A DNA stretch of 64,000 nucleotides from Anastrepha obliqua (GCF_027943255.1 NC_072893.1:7998001-8062000); one strand, 5' to 3'; shown: positions 9,970 to 20,956, counted from the first letter of the stretch. Notes: a model not told the origin generated them from the letters alone. Translations and numbers: made by a program.

Positions 9970-11690
9970 CCTCCAGTAACACCTCCTATTGGAAAACCCT
10001 TAATCATCAAGAAATAGACTCCGCAATCGCATACTTCAATGACAGTATAGTGTATGCAACAACAACTTCGACACCTATAAACATGATGAGTAACAACAAA
10101 CACAAATTACCCCATAAAATCTTGGATAAAATCAGAGAAAACTAAGGCAACAATGGCAATCTACACGCTCACCAGATATTAAAAAAAGGCTGAATATAGC
10201 AACAAAAGAAATTAAAGATATATTAAAAGTGGACAAGGACGAAAAATTTGAAAAATATATCGCATCACTGGGAGCTACTAGAGCTACAAACTATACACTA
10301 TGCGAGGCCTGCAAAAAAATCAACAACGCAGTTATGCACCAACCCCCTCTAAGGACAAGGACAAATTCTTGGGCGAAAACACGAAAAGAAAAAGCAAAAA
10401 TACTCGCTGATAATTTAAAAAAAAAAACATTTACAAATCAACATAACAACCAAGACATTGAAAATTCTGAATTTCATGCCCACCTCACAAATAACATAAA
10501 TATACCAATCAAAAAAATAACTTCGAATGAAATACATATAGCAATTGAGGTAAAAATTGACGTAAATAAACCCCCAGGATATGACGGAAACACAGGAAGG
10601 ATTCTAAAGGAGTTACCTGACAAAGCTACTCGGTACTTAAGAAATATATTTAACTCAGCATTACGAATGAAGTATTTTCCACTGCCTTGGAAGGTTGCTG
10701 AAATCATAGCAATACCCAAACCTAATAAAGACGCCGGTGTACCTCAGGGCAGTGTATTAGGGCCTGTACTATATGTGCTGTACACAGCTGATATTCCTCT
10801 GCCTGCAAGTATCGACATGATAGTAACTTTTGCAGCTCACACCGTCCTATTGGCAGCTCATAAAACCTTAGAAGCAGCAACAAACAAGTTAGAACAGATT
10901 TTGAACAAAACACTAACATGGTTTAATGCTTGGGGTATACAAATCAATAGTGGCAAAACAATTCATGTAGTTTATTCAAACAAGAAAGTAAGACACAAGA
11001 ATCTGACAATAAACCATTCACAAATCCCGATAGACACCAAAGCAAGATACCTTGGAATGACTATTGACTCCCAACTGCTCTGGAAAGAACATATTACGAT
11101 GAAAAGAAGTGAGGTAAAAAACAGATTCCGACAACTACATATATTTTGGCTACTTGGCGCTCGAAACTGTCATTGCTGAATGAAATACTTATATGCAAGT
11201 ACTGTGATTGTCAATCTGGGCATACGGCATAGAAATCTGCCGAGCTGCAAGTAAAGGTAACATTAGCATTATTCAACGACTACAAACAAAAATACTCAGA
11301 AGTATAACCAATGCACCTTGGTACGTCTTAAACGAATACATTCATTGCGACCTCAATACCGAAACAGTAGCAGAAATCATTCGCAAACGCAGCACAAATC
11401 ATATTGGCCGTTTAATGAACCATTCAAATACTGACACGTGACAACTCCCAACAGTAAAAAAGGGCAAACTCCAGGCGGCTCAAACGACCAACCCCAACTC
11501 AGCTGATAACTAGAATAATTTAAAGCTATGTACATACACTTGTAAACTCACACAAAAATTTAACCAAAATGTAATATTGATACTGATGAATGTTATGAAA
11601 TCCAAGCTATAGAAAGAATTACTTAGTGTCATACGACAGGTGTAATTAATAAAGGAGGCAAAAAAAAAAAACAAAAAAAAATTTTTCCTT
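9970..11690 (+). pseudogene. Jockey-clade LINE ORF2 with internal deletion and poly-A tail
   Basis: The plus strand reads ORF2 of a Jockey-type LINE: linker (NNKHKLPHKILDKIREN, EKFEKYIASLGATRA), RT start (KPPGYDGNTGRILKELPDKA, AIPKPNKDA), an in-frame deletion of the central RT, then AGVPQGSVLGPVLYVLYTADI, the active-site box TFAAHTVLLAA where FADD is expected, and the thumb (KARYLGMTIDSQLLWKEH). After a frameshift near 11180 come WAYGIEICRAASKGN, KILRSITNAPWYV and the C-terminus to about 11441. A short 3' UTR ends with taataaagg and an A-rich tail at about 11660-11690. The 5' end is truncated at the transposase junction. The loss of the catalytic aspartates and a stop at 10143 make it dead. 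Confidence 0.9.
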
Positions 11691-11993
11691 CCCACCAAAC
11701 AAATTTTCCTACAAATTTTCCTGAAGAGCAAAAACAAAACTTGCGGTAACATTTTATTTCCTTGAATTTTGCTCTTCTCTAAGTGCGCGCTGGTGCATTG
11801 TTCTGATTAAGAAGCTTTTTTTCTTTAACAAACGAGGCCGGTTTATCTTCATTACTTCACCATTTAATCGATCCAATAAAGGTTGATAACATTCCCTTTT
11901 TATTACTTTTAATATGGCTTGTTAAATTATAACTTCCTTACGTATAATTTTTCGACCAGGTAGGAGAGTGTTGAACGATCACTCTTTGGTAAA
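11691..11993. other. No gene seen
   Basis: AT-rich interval between a LINE poly-A tail and a dispersed short repeat. No motif is recognised. Confidence 0.4.
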
Positions 11994-12111
11994 TTTTTTT
12001 TTTCCTTGTTCACTCCAGTCGGGAGCATAGGGCCTCGACAAGACTCAGTCTTGCGTTGGTTTCGTTAATCTATTTTGCTTTCTGGCAGGGTAGGTGATTA
12101 GCCTGCCGCTA
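11994..12111 (-). repeat. Dispersed ~118 bp A-tailed repeat, copy 1
   Basis: Read on the minus strand it starts tagcggcaggctaatcac, contains gactgagtcttgtcgaggcc, and ends gtgaacaagg plus an A-run. Sister copies lie at 20262-20378 (plus) and 55430-55547 (minus). All three start at the same point and end in an A-rich tail, which suggests a short retroposed unit or the conserved 3' end of a longer one. Confidence 0.7.
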
Positions 12112-12365
12112 TTGGTTTAAATTTATTGGCAAAGATTTGCAAATAATCGTACAAATGTGCCATGAAGCTGATCCAACTGATCTTTGATTGCTTTCTGCGT
12201 GCTATTTCTCATATGAAAATCTTGAGCACTGAACAAAATTCTTCTTTCCGCATTTTCACAAAAAAACTACAATATTTAAACGTAATTTTCTTGACACAAT
12301 TACAGCAAATAAGTGACACTAGCAATGAGATTCAAGCTCTCTAGAATAAAAATTAGATTTATATA
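12112..12365. other. No gene seen
   Basis: Short AT-rich interval between the dispersed repeat and a mariner terminus. Confidence 0.35.
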
Positions 12366-13492
12366 TTGGGTTGGGGAACAAGAAATGCCGTATTTATGAT
12401 CGAAATTTGACGCTTTATTTACCGTACTTAGAGTTATCCGATTCAAGACAAATAGGCTCCGTTTTGTTTGCAAACTTGTTGCCATTTAGAAGGCAACTTC
12501 ATTACCCCCTTTATAAAACCCTCCCTCCTTATTTGCAAAAAATTCAGACATCTATTCATCAAAGATGTGTGAGGACGAGCGTTGTCCTGGTGGAACACAA
12601 CACCATTCCTATTGACCAATTCTGGCCGCTTCTGGTCAATCGCCTGCTTCAAACGGTCAAGTTACTCACAGTAGAGGGCCGAATTAATTAGTTGAGCAGC
12701 TCACAGTGGATAATTCTCTTCCAATCCCACCAAACACACAGCAAAACGGGCCTGGCGGTCAATCCGGGCTTGGCGATGGTTTGGACCGGCTCGCCGCTTC
12801 TCGACCACGATCTTTTTCGCTTGGCGTTGTCGTACGTGATCCACTTTTCATCGCCAGTCACCATCCGCTTCAAAAATGGGTAAAATTCCTTCCGTTTTAG
12901 CAGAGAATCGCAAGCGTTGATACGGTCCAAGAGATTATTTTGCGCCAACACGTGTGGCACCCAAACATCCAGCTTCTTTTGAATCCAATCTTCTGCAAAT
13001 GGTTCCAAACGGTTTTGTGGTCTACACCTAGTTCCTGACTAATCGAGCGAATGCTCACATGCCGGTCTCTTTGGATAATTTTAACGATTTTATCAGTCTC
13101 TACGACGATTGGCCTATCAGTACGGGGTGCATCTTCGATATATACTACACCAGAACGAAATCGATCGAACCAACGCTATGCTGTGCGAATCCTTACAGTA
13201 TCTGGCCCATAAACTTCACAAATTTTTGCCGCCGCTTTCGTTGCATTTTTACTTCTAAGGTAGTAAAAACGTAATATATGAGGAATTTCTTGCTTGGTGG
13301 ACTCCAGCTTTGACGCGCTATAAGTTAAGACTGAAACGTACGATCCCAAAACTGGCAAAGGGACACTTGTAGTACAGATTGTCGTCTTCAAATCGCCGTT
13401 TAGTGTGACCCGATGCAATAAGTACAACGCAAGATATGTTTAAATGTCGCGCTCAATTGACAAAATACGACATTACTTTTTCCCCAACCCAA
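12366..13492 (-). mobile_element. mariner element, 1,127 bp, TIR-bounded deletion derivative
   Basis: The left end reads ttgggttggggaacaagaaa. The right end read on the other strand gives ttgggttggggaaaaagtaa. Both continue with tg(c/t)cgtat, giving imperfect terminal repeats of about 28 bp. TA dinucleotides flank both ends (12364-12365 and 13493-13494), the mariner target duplication. The length is slightly below a normal mariner because of an internal deletion in the transposase. Confidence 0.9.
12443..13427 (-). pseudogene. mariner transposase, third catalytic region deleted
   Basis: The N-terminal HTH reads KQEIPHILRFYYLRSKNATK and KICEVYGPDTV (about 13290-13180). After frameshifts comes AEDWIQKKLDVWVPHVL, then MVTGDEKWITYDN with the first catalytic aspartate intact, and FHQDNARPHTSLMNR with the second intact (about 12590). 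The frame then jumps from LNFLQIRREGF straight to IKGVMKLPSKWQQVCKQNGAY. The PDLAPSDYHLF region carrying the third aspartate is deleted. The element could be mobilised only in trans. Confidence 0.88.
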
Positions 13493-13499
13493 TATTATT

Positions 13500-14293
13500 T
13501 GCGGTTAGCTACATACGTCACTTATCAGCCTGCCCTCGTACGCAATTCTTTTCTACATAAGACGTTCCCAAGTGGATTGCTCCATATCTGTTTGTAAGTG
13601 TGTCAGATAAGGATATAAATTATTTTGCCATTCAATATATATAAGCATACATACATACATACATTTCTATGCCCTGTATAGAAAGTATCGATTATTGTGA
13701 GGCTCAGAAACGAAACGAACTCATATTTATCTTCGTCATTTTGCTTTTAGTTCTATTTGATTGAGGGTATTCCCTTGTAGTTTGCATTCATGTAGCTACA
13801 AAAAAAGGAAATGTAAATGTGCACCTGCTCACAAAATATATTTTTCTACGCATTTTATTTTACATACACAAAATATTGATATCCTTTGCGCTTAGTCCTT
13901 CTTCTTGCTCACATGCACACAAAAGGCTTACATGAACGACTTTTGGTGTACGAGTATTTGATTTATTTGGTTGCGATATTCATTCAGAAATAACCCAAGC
14001 CAATGTTGAATATGTGGCGCCACAACTAACCCAGATTCAAATATCACAAGCAGCCTCTTCTAATCATCATACATTCACACTTGACTTTCTTAGTTCACCA
14101 CAATTGACTTTCTTAGTTCGATTGGCTTTTCAACCTGTACGCCATTCAAGTAAAGCCGTATGCAAGACAAACGATGTATTGGCGTATACAGAAATTTAAG
14201 AGAAAACCTTAAGGAAATAAATTCATATTAAATTTTTGCATCGGCACAGGTCAGATTTTTTAGATCCATATACACAATTCCTGCCTTCCAACA
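13500..14293. other. No gene seen; CATA microsatellite
   Basis: (CATA)n at about 13646-13664. No coding similarity is recognised between the mariner and the RTE-like element. Confidence 0.4.
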
Positions 14294-14306
14294 TCAAATC
14301 TAGGAT
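14294..14306. repeat. 13 bp target-site duplication of the RTE-like element (3' side)
   Basis: tcaaatctaggat at 14294-14306 is identical to 17573-17585 and marks both ends of the insertion. Confidence 0.9.
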
Positions 14307-17300
14307 TCTTCTTAATTGGCGCGATAACCGCTTACGCGATTTTGGCCGAGTTTAACAAAGCGCGCCAGTCGTTTCTTTCTCGTGCTAACCGGCGCCAATT
14401 GGACACACCAAGTGAAGCCAAGTCCTTCTCCACCTGATCTTTCCAACGCAGAGGAGGCCTTCCTCTTCCTCTACTACCACCAGCTGGTACCGCATCGAAT
14501 ACTTTCAAAGCCGGAGCGTTTGTATCCATTCGGACGACATGACCCAGCCAACGTAGCCGCTGGATCTTTATTCGCTGCGCTATGTCTATGTCGTCGTAAA
14601 GCTCATACAGCTCATTGTTCCATCGTCTGCGATATTCGCCGTTGCCAACGTGCAAAGGTCCAAAAATCTTACGCAGAATCTTTCTCTCGAACACTCCAAG
14701 CGTCGCTTCATCGGATGTTGTCATCGTCCAAGCTTCTGCGCCATACGTCAGGACGGGCATGATGAGAGTCTTGTAGAGTGTTAGTTTTGTTCGTCGAGAG
14801 AGGACTTTACTGCTCAGTTGCCTACTTAGTCCGAAGTAGCACTTGTTGGCAAGAGAGATTCTACGTTGGATTTCAAGGCTGACATTGTTATCGGTGTTAA
14901 TGCTGGTTCCTAAATAAACGAAGTCTTTTACAACCTCGAAATTATAACTGTCTACAGTGACGTGGGAGCCGATACGCGAGTGCGCCGACTGTTTGTTTGA
15001 AGACAGGAGGTACTTCGTTTTGTCCTCGTTCACCACCAAACCCATTCGCTTTGCCTCTTTATCCAGTTTGGAGAAGGCAGAACTAACAGCGCGGTTGTTA
15101 AGGCCGATGATGTCAATATCATCGGCATACGCCAACAATTGTACGCTCTTATAAAAAATTGTGCCTGAGCGATTAAGTTCTGCGGCTCGTACGATGCTCT
15201 CCAACATCAGGTTAAAGAAGTCACACGACAGCGAGTCACCCTGTCTGAAACCTCGTTTGGTATCAAACGGCTCGGAGAGGTCCTTCCCAATTCTGACGGC
15301 GCTGCTGGTGTTGAGCAACGTCATCTTACATAGCCGTATTAGTTTTGCGGGGATACCAAATTCAGACATCGCGGCATACAGGTAACTCCTTTCCGTACTG
15401 TCGAATGCAGCTTTGAAGTCGACGAAAAGGTGGTGTGTGTCGATTCTCCTTTCATGGGTCTTTTCCAAGATTTGGCGTATTGAGAATATTTGGTCGATGG
15501 TAGACTTTCCAGGTCTGAAGCCACACTGATAAGGTCCAATCAGTTGGTTGACGGTGGGCTTCAGCCTTTCACACAATACGCTCGCTAGAACCTTATAGGC
15601 GATATTTAGAAGACTTATCCCGCGGTAATTGGCACAAATTGCAGGATCGCCCTTCTTATGGATTAGGCAGAGCACACTTAAATTCCAATCGGCAGGCATG
15701 CTTTCATCCGACCATATTTTGCATAGGAGCTGATGCATGCACCTTACCAGCTCCTCGCCGCCATGTTTGAATAGCTCAGCCGGCAGTCCGTCGGCGCCCG
15801 CGGCTTTGTTGTTTTGTAGCCGCGATATTGCTATTCTCACCTCGTCATGGTCGGGCAACGGAACTACAATTCCGTCGTCATCGATTGGGGTATCGGGATC
15901 TTCACATTCTCTACGACATGCGCAGCTGTCACTGTTTAACAGGTTCGAGAAGTGTTCCCTCCATAATTTAAGATTGCTCTGTACGTCAGTCACCAGATCG
16001 CCGTCTTTGTTCTTACAGGAAAACGCCCCGGTCTTAAAACCTTCTGTAAGCCGCCGAACTTTCTGGTAGAATTTTCGGGCGTTGTTCCTGTTGGCCAGCA
16101 TCTCAAGCTCCTCGCACTCACGTATTTCGGCCTCTCGTTTCTTCTGTCGGATAATACGTCTCTCTTCCTTTTTCAGCTCTCTGTAGCGATCCCACATGGC
16201 TCGCGTTGCGCCCGATCGCAGCGTGGCTCTATAAGCGGCATCTTTTCTTTCTGCGGCAGCATGACATTCCTCGTCGTACCAATTGTTTTTTCGGGCTCAC
16301 CAGAATCCGATTTCTTCTTCGGCGGCGGTACGTAGGGAACGAGAAATGTGGCTCCATTGCTCGCGCATGCCGATTTGTTGGGCAGTGCTTTCGGAGAGCA
16401 GGAGTGAGAGTCGAGTTGCGAATCTTCTGGCTGTCTGTTGTGATTGCAGCTTTTCGATGTCGAACATTCTTTGCGTAGGTAGATGTACGTTTTTTGCTGC
16501 ACAGAGGCGGGTGCGCAGCTTGGCTGCAACAAGGTAATGATCCCAGTCAATGTTGGGTCCTCGGATCGTGCGTACATCTAATACACTAGAAGCGTGTCTT
16601 CCATCTATCACAACATGATCGATCTGGTTTCGCGTTTTTCGATCAGGAGACAGCCAGGTAGCTTGGTGTATCTTTTTATGCTGGAATCTGGTGCTGCAGA
16701 CTACCATGTTTCGGGCCCCGGCGAAGTCGATCAGCCTCTGTCCGTTACCGGATGTTTCGTTGTGCAGGCTGAATTTTCCGACTGTGGGACCAAAAATTCC
16801 CTCCTTGCCCACCCTGGCGTTGAAGTCGCCAATCACGATTTTTATGTCGTGGCGGGGGCAGTGCTCATACGAACGCTCCAAGCGCTCATAGAAGGAATCT
16901 TTGGTCGCATCGTCCTTCTCTTCCGTCGGGGCGTGGGCGCAAATTAGCGATATGTTAAAAAAACGTGCTTTGATGCGGATTATTGCGAGACGCTCGTCCA
17001 CCGGAGTGAACGACAGTACTTGGCGACGAAGTCTCTCTCCCACAACAAATCCGACACCGAATTTGCGCTCCTTTACATGGCAGCTGTAGTAGACGTCGCA
17101 AGGTCCTATGGTTTTCTTGCCTTGCCCCGTCCATCGCATCTCTTGGATGGCAGTGATGTCAGCCTTTGCTCTTACGAGGACATCAACCAGCCGGGCAGAG
17201 GCACCTTCCCCATTAAGGGACCGGACATTCCAGGTGCATGCCCTCAAATCGTATTCCTTATTTCGTTTGCAGGGGTCGTCATCAGTGTTGGAAGTTCTCA

Positions 17301-17572
17301 TCCGAGGCTTTGTTGCTGTTTTCATTGGGGGGGATTTTTAAGTGGCGGGTCCCAAACCCAGCGCACAACCAGCTATGCTGGGATGCTTCGCCTTCTCACG
17401 TTAGCTCACTCCCGAACGGGTGTTCGAAAGCTAACCAGAGGATACGTGGGCTAATCCCGGACGTTGTGAGCTGCTTGAACCATATGTAGAAGAATCGTCC
17501 TGGCCACTCCCAAGTGAATGGCGATCAGTAACTTTCCCCACTTGCGTGGACTTCTACACATGGAACCATCCC
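14307..17572 (-). mobile_element. Full-length RTE-like non-LTR retrotransposon, 3,266 bp
   Basis: Bounded by perfect 13 bp target duplications (14294-14306, 17573-17585). In transcription order, minus strand, it has a ~247 bp 5' UTR (17572-17326), one long APE-RT reading frame (17325-14332) and a very short 3' UTR. The 3' UTR ends gcgccaattaagaaga with no poly-A, as is usual for RTE-type elements. Relatives in the window: 3' pieces at 29055-29440, 35873-36790, 43119-43715 and 46600-46790, and a 5' UTR piece at 47345-47570. The near-intact frame and perfect duplications point to a recent insertion. Confidence 0.92.
14332..17325 (-). pseudogene. APE-RT polyprotein of the RTE-like element, one in-frame TGA
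   Basis: A single frame of 998 codons (ATG 17325-17323, TAA 14334-14332), interrupted only by TGA at 16299-16297. The N-terminal apurinic-type endonuclease has TWNVRSLN, IQEMRWTG, GDFNARVG and DWDHYLV. It supplies the target nick for target-primed reverse transcription. The RT domain has LIHKKGD, YRGISLL, FVDFKAAFDS, RQGDSLSCDFF and the intact active site LLAYADDIDIIG, then a thumb (DFVYLGTSIN) and a C-terminal region (LTYGAEAWTM, ILRKIFGPLHV, LRWLGHVVRMD, GRGRPPLRW). No RNase H is present, as usual for the type. The TGA lies between the endonuclease and RT domains (EEEIGFW then ARKNNWYDEEC). It could be a decayed CGA arginine codon. Clade assignment (RTE versus a relative) is by motif style only. 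Confidence 0.92.
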
Positions 17573-17585
17573 TCAAATCTAGGAT
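17573..17585. repeat. 13 bp target-site duplication of the RTE-like element (5' side)
   Basis: tcaaatctaggat, identical to 14294-14306. Confidence 0.9.
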
Positions 17586-17856
17586 ACACAAAGGAATTAT
17601 GGTCGCTTTTGTTAGGTTCCCTTTGGAATATGCTTTTATTATGCATCTGGAGCTCAGGCGTCATACAAGGTGAAGTCCAAAGTAAAAAAGACTGACACCA
17701 TAAAAATGTTTTTGACCGCGCCCTCTTTTTAATGAGTTAGTGTGTTGGAAGTTATATCCTTAGCTGATTTCCGGTGTAAGCTTGGTGACATCCGGTTCAG
17801 TGGAAGCGAAGTTATTGCGTCTAAAGTGTCAGTATGTTTGTGCCATCGGTACAAAA

Positions 17857-19331
17857 ATGAGTTTCGAACAAAGAGCTAATATCAAATTTTGTTTTAAAAT
17901 CGGTAAAACTTTTACCGAAACATGTGAATTGATGAAAAAAGTTTATGGCGATGATTCTCTATCTCGTGCCAGAGTTCATGAGTAGCTTACACGTTTCAGA
18001 GATGGTTGTGAGGACATAAAGGACAATGAAAATCAGTAATCACCGAAAGCTCCATCGAAATTGTTCGTAAATTTATTAAAAATGAACCGAAATCATTGTT
18101 GAAATTCATGAAATCAGAGTTGAATATCTCCAAAACATCGATTTATCGCATTTTATCTGATTCTTTGGGCTTACGAAAGGTTTCATTCTGCACAAGTTAA
18201 CTGAGGACCAAAAATTGCCCAGAATTCAACATTCGAAAGACTTCATTGAAGAGGCAAGAAAAGGCGAGAACTTCCTTTACAACATTGTAACTGTTGATGA
18301 AATTGGTGTTTCCAACATGAACCTGAAACTAAGCGTTAAAGTGCCGAATGGAAGGCCCCAGACGAGCCACCACCCAAAAAATCGCGTTTGAAGAAGTCAA
18401 AAACCAAGTCGATGCTCATTTGTTTTTACGATTCCAAGGGAATTATCCACAAGAAGTTCGTGCCAAGAGGCCAAACCGTCAATCCAACGTTTGTTGGATC
18501 GCATTCGTCGAATTCGCCCTGAATACCGCGAAGAAGGAAGTTGACGATTATTGCATATTAATGCACAATCTTATCGATCTCGGGTTGTGATTGATTTTTT
18601 GACTAGAAATCGCATTTTAACCATCCATCACTCACCGTCCTCGCCTGATATGGCTCCCTGTGACTTCTACCTATTCGGAAACCTGCATTTGGCCATGAAA
18701 GAAAAGCGTTTTGGGTCCGTAGAGGCCATCCAAAAGGATTGTACCGACATCCTTCCCCCAGCGGTGCAGGGGTTAGAATATGCCCGAGGTAAGGCATGCC
18801 TGTCGTAAAAGGCGACTAAAATCTAGGTCCACCAGTGCCTGAGTAGTATGGGTGCTCAACTGGGAGTGTCCTCGGGTACGATGTCTTACCGAAGACCATA
18901 ACTCGGTACCACGGGGAACAGGAGCTTTCAAAGTTCGCTCTGACCTGTTCTTTGGGAACGGCCCTTCTGGGAGGTTTTCGTGGTGGCTGTGGTTAAGACC
19001 TAAAGCGCGGGTAGATTTTAGGCCCATGTGGAGTTGCATTGCAACCGGGTGCCGGGACCCATAGAACGGCAGAGTTATGGGTAGGCCTCGAGCCCTGCCA
19101 AGGCGGTTAGTGTGTCCATGCCACATTGCCAATTGGTACCAAATATTGTTTGGATCCTGATAATTGATTATTGATTTTGATCCGTGTACCTTTGGGTACC
19201 GTGGGTTTAAGCTGTCATCAGCAGATACTCACGTAAAAAACAGTGGATGTTGTTGTACCGACATCCTGATGGAAAAGCTTTTAGAATGCGCAAAACAGTG
19301 TATCGAGGCCAGAGGGGACTATTTTGGATAA
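17857..19331 (+). pseudogene. mariner transposase, split by a 499 bp insertion
   Basis: Starts MSFEQRANIKFCFKIGKTF and LMKKVYGDDSLSRARVHE, the N-terminal HTH. After stops and frameshifts it reads NIVTVDEIGVSN (first aspartate retained but the GDETW box changed), LICFYDSKGIIHKKFVPRG, LHINAQSYRSR (second aspartate replaced by isoleucine) and MAPCDFYLFGNLHLAM (third aspartate retained, about 18648). The frame is cut in TDI at 18753 and resumes at 19266 with LMEKLLECAKQCIEARGDYFG and a stop at 19331. Several stops pre-date or accompany the insertion, so the gene was probably already dead. Confidence 0.85.
18754..19252 (+). mobile_element. 499 bp non-autonomous retroposon (SINE-like or internally deleted LINE)
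   Basis: Flanked by a perfect 15 bp duplication, ttgtaccgacatcct (18739-18753 and 19253-19267), inside the mariner transposase. The 5' part (agcggtgcaggggttagaat, then ggtaaggcatgcctgtcgta) resembles the GC-rich 5' leader found on several insect LINEs. The 3' part is AT-richer and ends acgtaaaaaacagtggatg-ttg with no long poly-A. No open frame with RT similarity is present. The duplication is seen; the leader similarity is from family knowledge. Confidence 0.75.
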
Positions 19332-19421
19332 ATCAATTCGAAGTTATCAGAACAAAGCTCCTGTCGTGTCTATTTTCGCTCAGTCTTGTTTATTTTGGAC
19401 TCTACCTTGTATATGCATAGA

Positions 19422-20261
19422 ATAGAGCGCATCAAAAAAATTTGTTATAATATTTGCATTTTCATAATTTTCACAACTTTTGCTATCTTATAACTACCAG
19501 TGTTTACGCTTATGTTTAAAATCAGAATAGAAGAAAACATCTCGCCTATTTATTTATTGTGAAAGCCCTATGGATCTCACGGATCTATGGATTGTTCTGA
19601 TACCTCTTAATATCTGTATGGGAGAGGTATTAAAACTTTAGAAGTAGCTACTAAATATTTAGAGTGGAGTCAGTAAGAAACTTTTGTATTTCCTGTCTTT
19701 TGCGGAAAACGCTGTTTTTTACCTTCTGCATGTATAAAAAAATGGTAGCTGTTCAATGGCTGCGAAAACTTATGGCAAGCTATCTACATATCTGTAAACT
19801 TAAAACTACGCATCACCTACGCTTTCTACACCTTAAAATTTTTGATTATGTGCGATTTCTGGTTTGGCGGGAAGGTTGTAAAATAAAAAAAAATATGACA
19901 TTGTTTGTGTTTATAAGTCATCAATTCAAGAAGAAATGGATTTGCCATCTATCTAATAAAATATAGTACACATTATGTGATAACCTGGTCACGCATGCTA
20001 ACAATAAGCTCGTTTTATGAAAAATATACAATTTTAACTACATTTCATAGAACACTTTTTGCATTGAATGAATATTTAGAATTAATAGTAAAAAACTTTG
20101 TAGTGATAACACTGTGACGGAAATGAAATGAATATCAAAATGCACTTTCTCAGCGTGTTTATATAAAGCCTATTCAGCGCGAGAAACGTTTTAATAGTCA
20201 AGGGAATTTTCAAGTCAATTCAAACTTGCAGATTATTATACTAAATTAAATGGGCTTTTGT
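19422..20261. other. AT-rich stretch without a gene
   Basis: No coding similarity is seen. Several A- and T-rich runs are present. Confidence 0.4.
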
Positions 20262-20378
20262 AACGGCAGGCTAATCACCTACCCTGTCAGATATCAAAAC
20301 AGATTAACGAAACCAACGTAAGACTGAGTCATGTCGAGGCTCCCGAGAGGAGTGAACAAGGAAAAAAATAAAAAAAAG
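20262..20378 (+). repeat. Dispersed ~118 bp A-tailed repeat, copy 2
   Basis: Plus-strand copy of the unit at 11994-12111: taacggcaggctaatcacct, then gactgagtcatgtcgaggc, then gtgaacaagg and an A-rich tail to about 20378. A few bases are missing in the middle relative to the other copies. Confidence 0.7.
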
Positions 20379-20826
20379 AGAATGGATAACGTATACTCAA
20401 AGTTTTTCTAAAAATTATGTAATTTAATGAAAAATTGTTGCATATTTTTAAAATTTGCACGGAGTTTCAAATTACGATTGATTTTGTCAATAAGTCCCTT
20501 TGTTGAGTTATTGAACTCACTGTATATACAATTTTGAAAGCATATCTAAGGATTATAGGAATATTAAAGGAATTTTTGAAGCATACATTCAGAATTTAAT
20601 GGAATATTTTGAGCGCCTAAAATAAGTTTTTCTTAACAATTGTGGTCAATAGTTTGCTGAGAATTTTTAGTAAAGTCAAACATTTCTGCTTTAAAGAAAA
20701 ACTGTCTTTATTGGCAAAAAAATTAATGAATATAGAAAACATGTGCGTAAAAACATACAGAAAGGTGATTTTATTAAATCTTAAGTGCTGGAAAATATTT
20801 CCTTCACGATCTGTGTTGTCTACATA
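20379..20826. other. No gene seen
   Basis: AT-rich interval between a dispersed repeat and a MITE. Confidence 0.35.
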
Positions 20827-20956
20827 CAAGGCAGCGTAAAATTAATCATCAATTTTGTTTTTTAATAACTTTTTTACAAAATAAAGGAAATGAAATAATT
20901 TTGAACGATGGAAATCTTTATTCCGACATTTGTGCGCTCCAGTGCTCGCCTGCTTG
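20827..20956. mobile_element. TA-flanked MITE, ~130 bp (relative of 40595-40711)
   Basis: The left end caaggcagcgtaaaattaat matches the left end of the element at 40595 (caaggcggcgcaaaattaag). The right end has gcgctccag and then cgcctgcttg before TA. TA lies at both boundaries (20825-20826, 20957-20958). The right terminal repeat has lost part of its length. It is a non-coding, mariner-type miniature element. Confidence 0.5.

Larger units (their letters stand above)
17666..19419 (+). mobile_element. mariner element interrupted by a retroposon
   Basis: The left end reads caaggtgaagtccaaagtaa. The right end read inward gives caaggtagagtccaaaataa, and both continue into aagactga. TA flanks both sides (17664-17665, 19420-19421). 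Subtracting the 499 bp insert and its extra 15 bp duplication leaves about 1,240 bp, a normal mariner length. Confidence 0.88.

Noticed and set aside
16297..16299. Selenocysteine or programmed readthrough at the RTE TGA
   Set aside because: No structural signal is evident, and a single decayed codon is simpler. Left as a question for family alignment.
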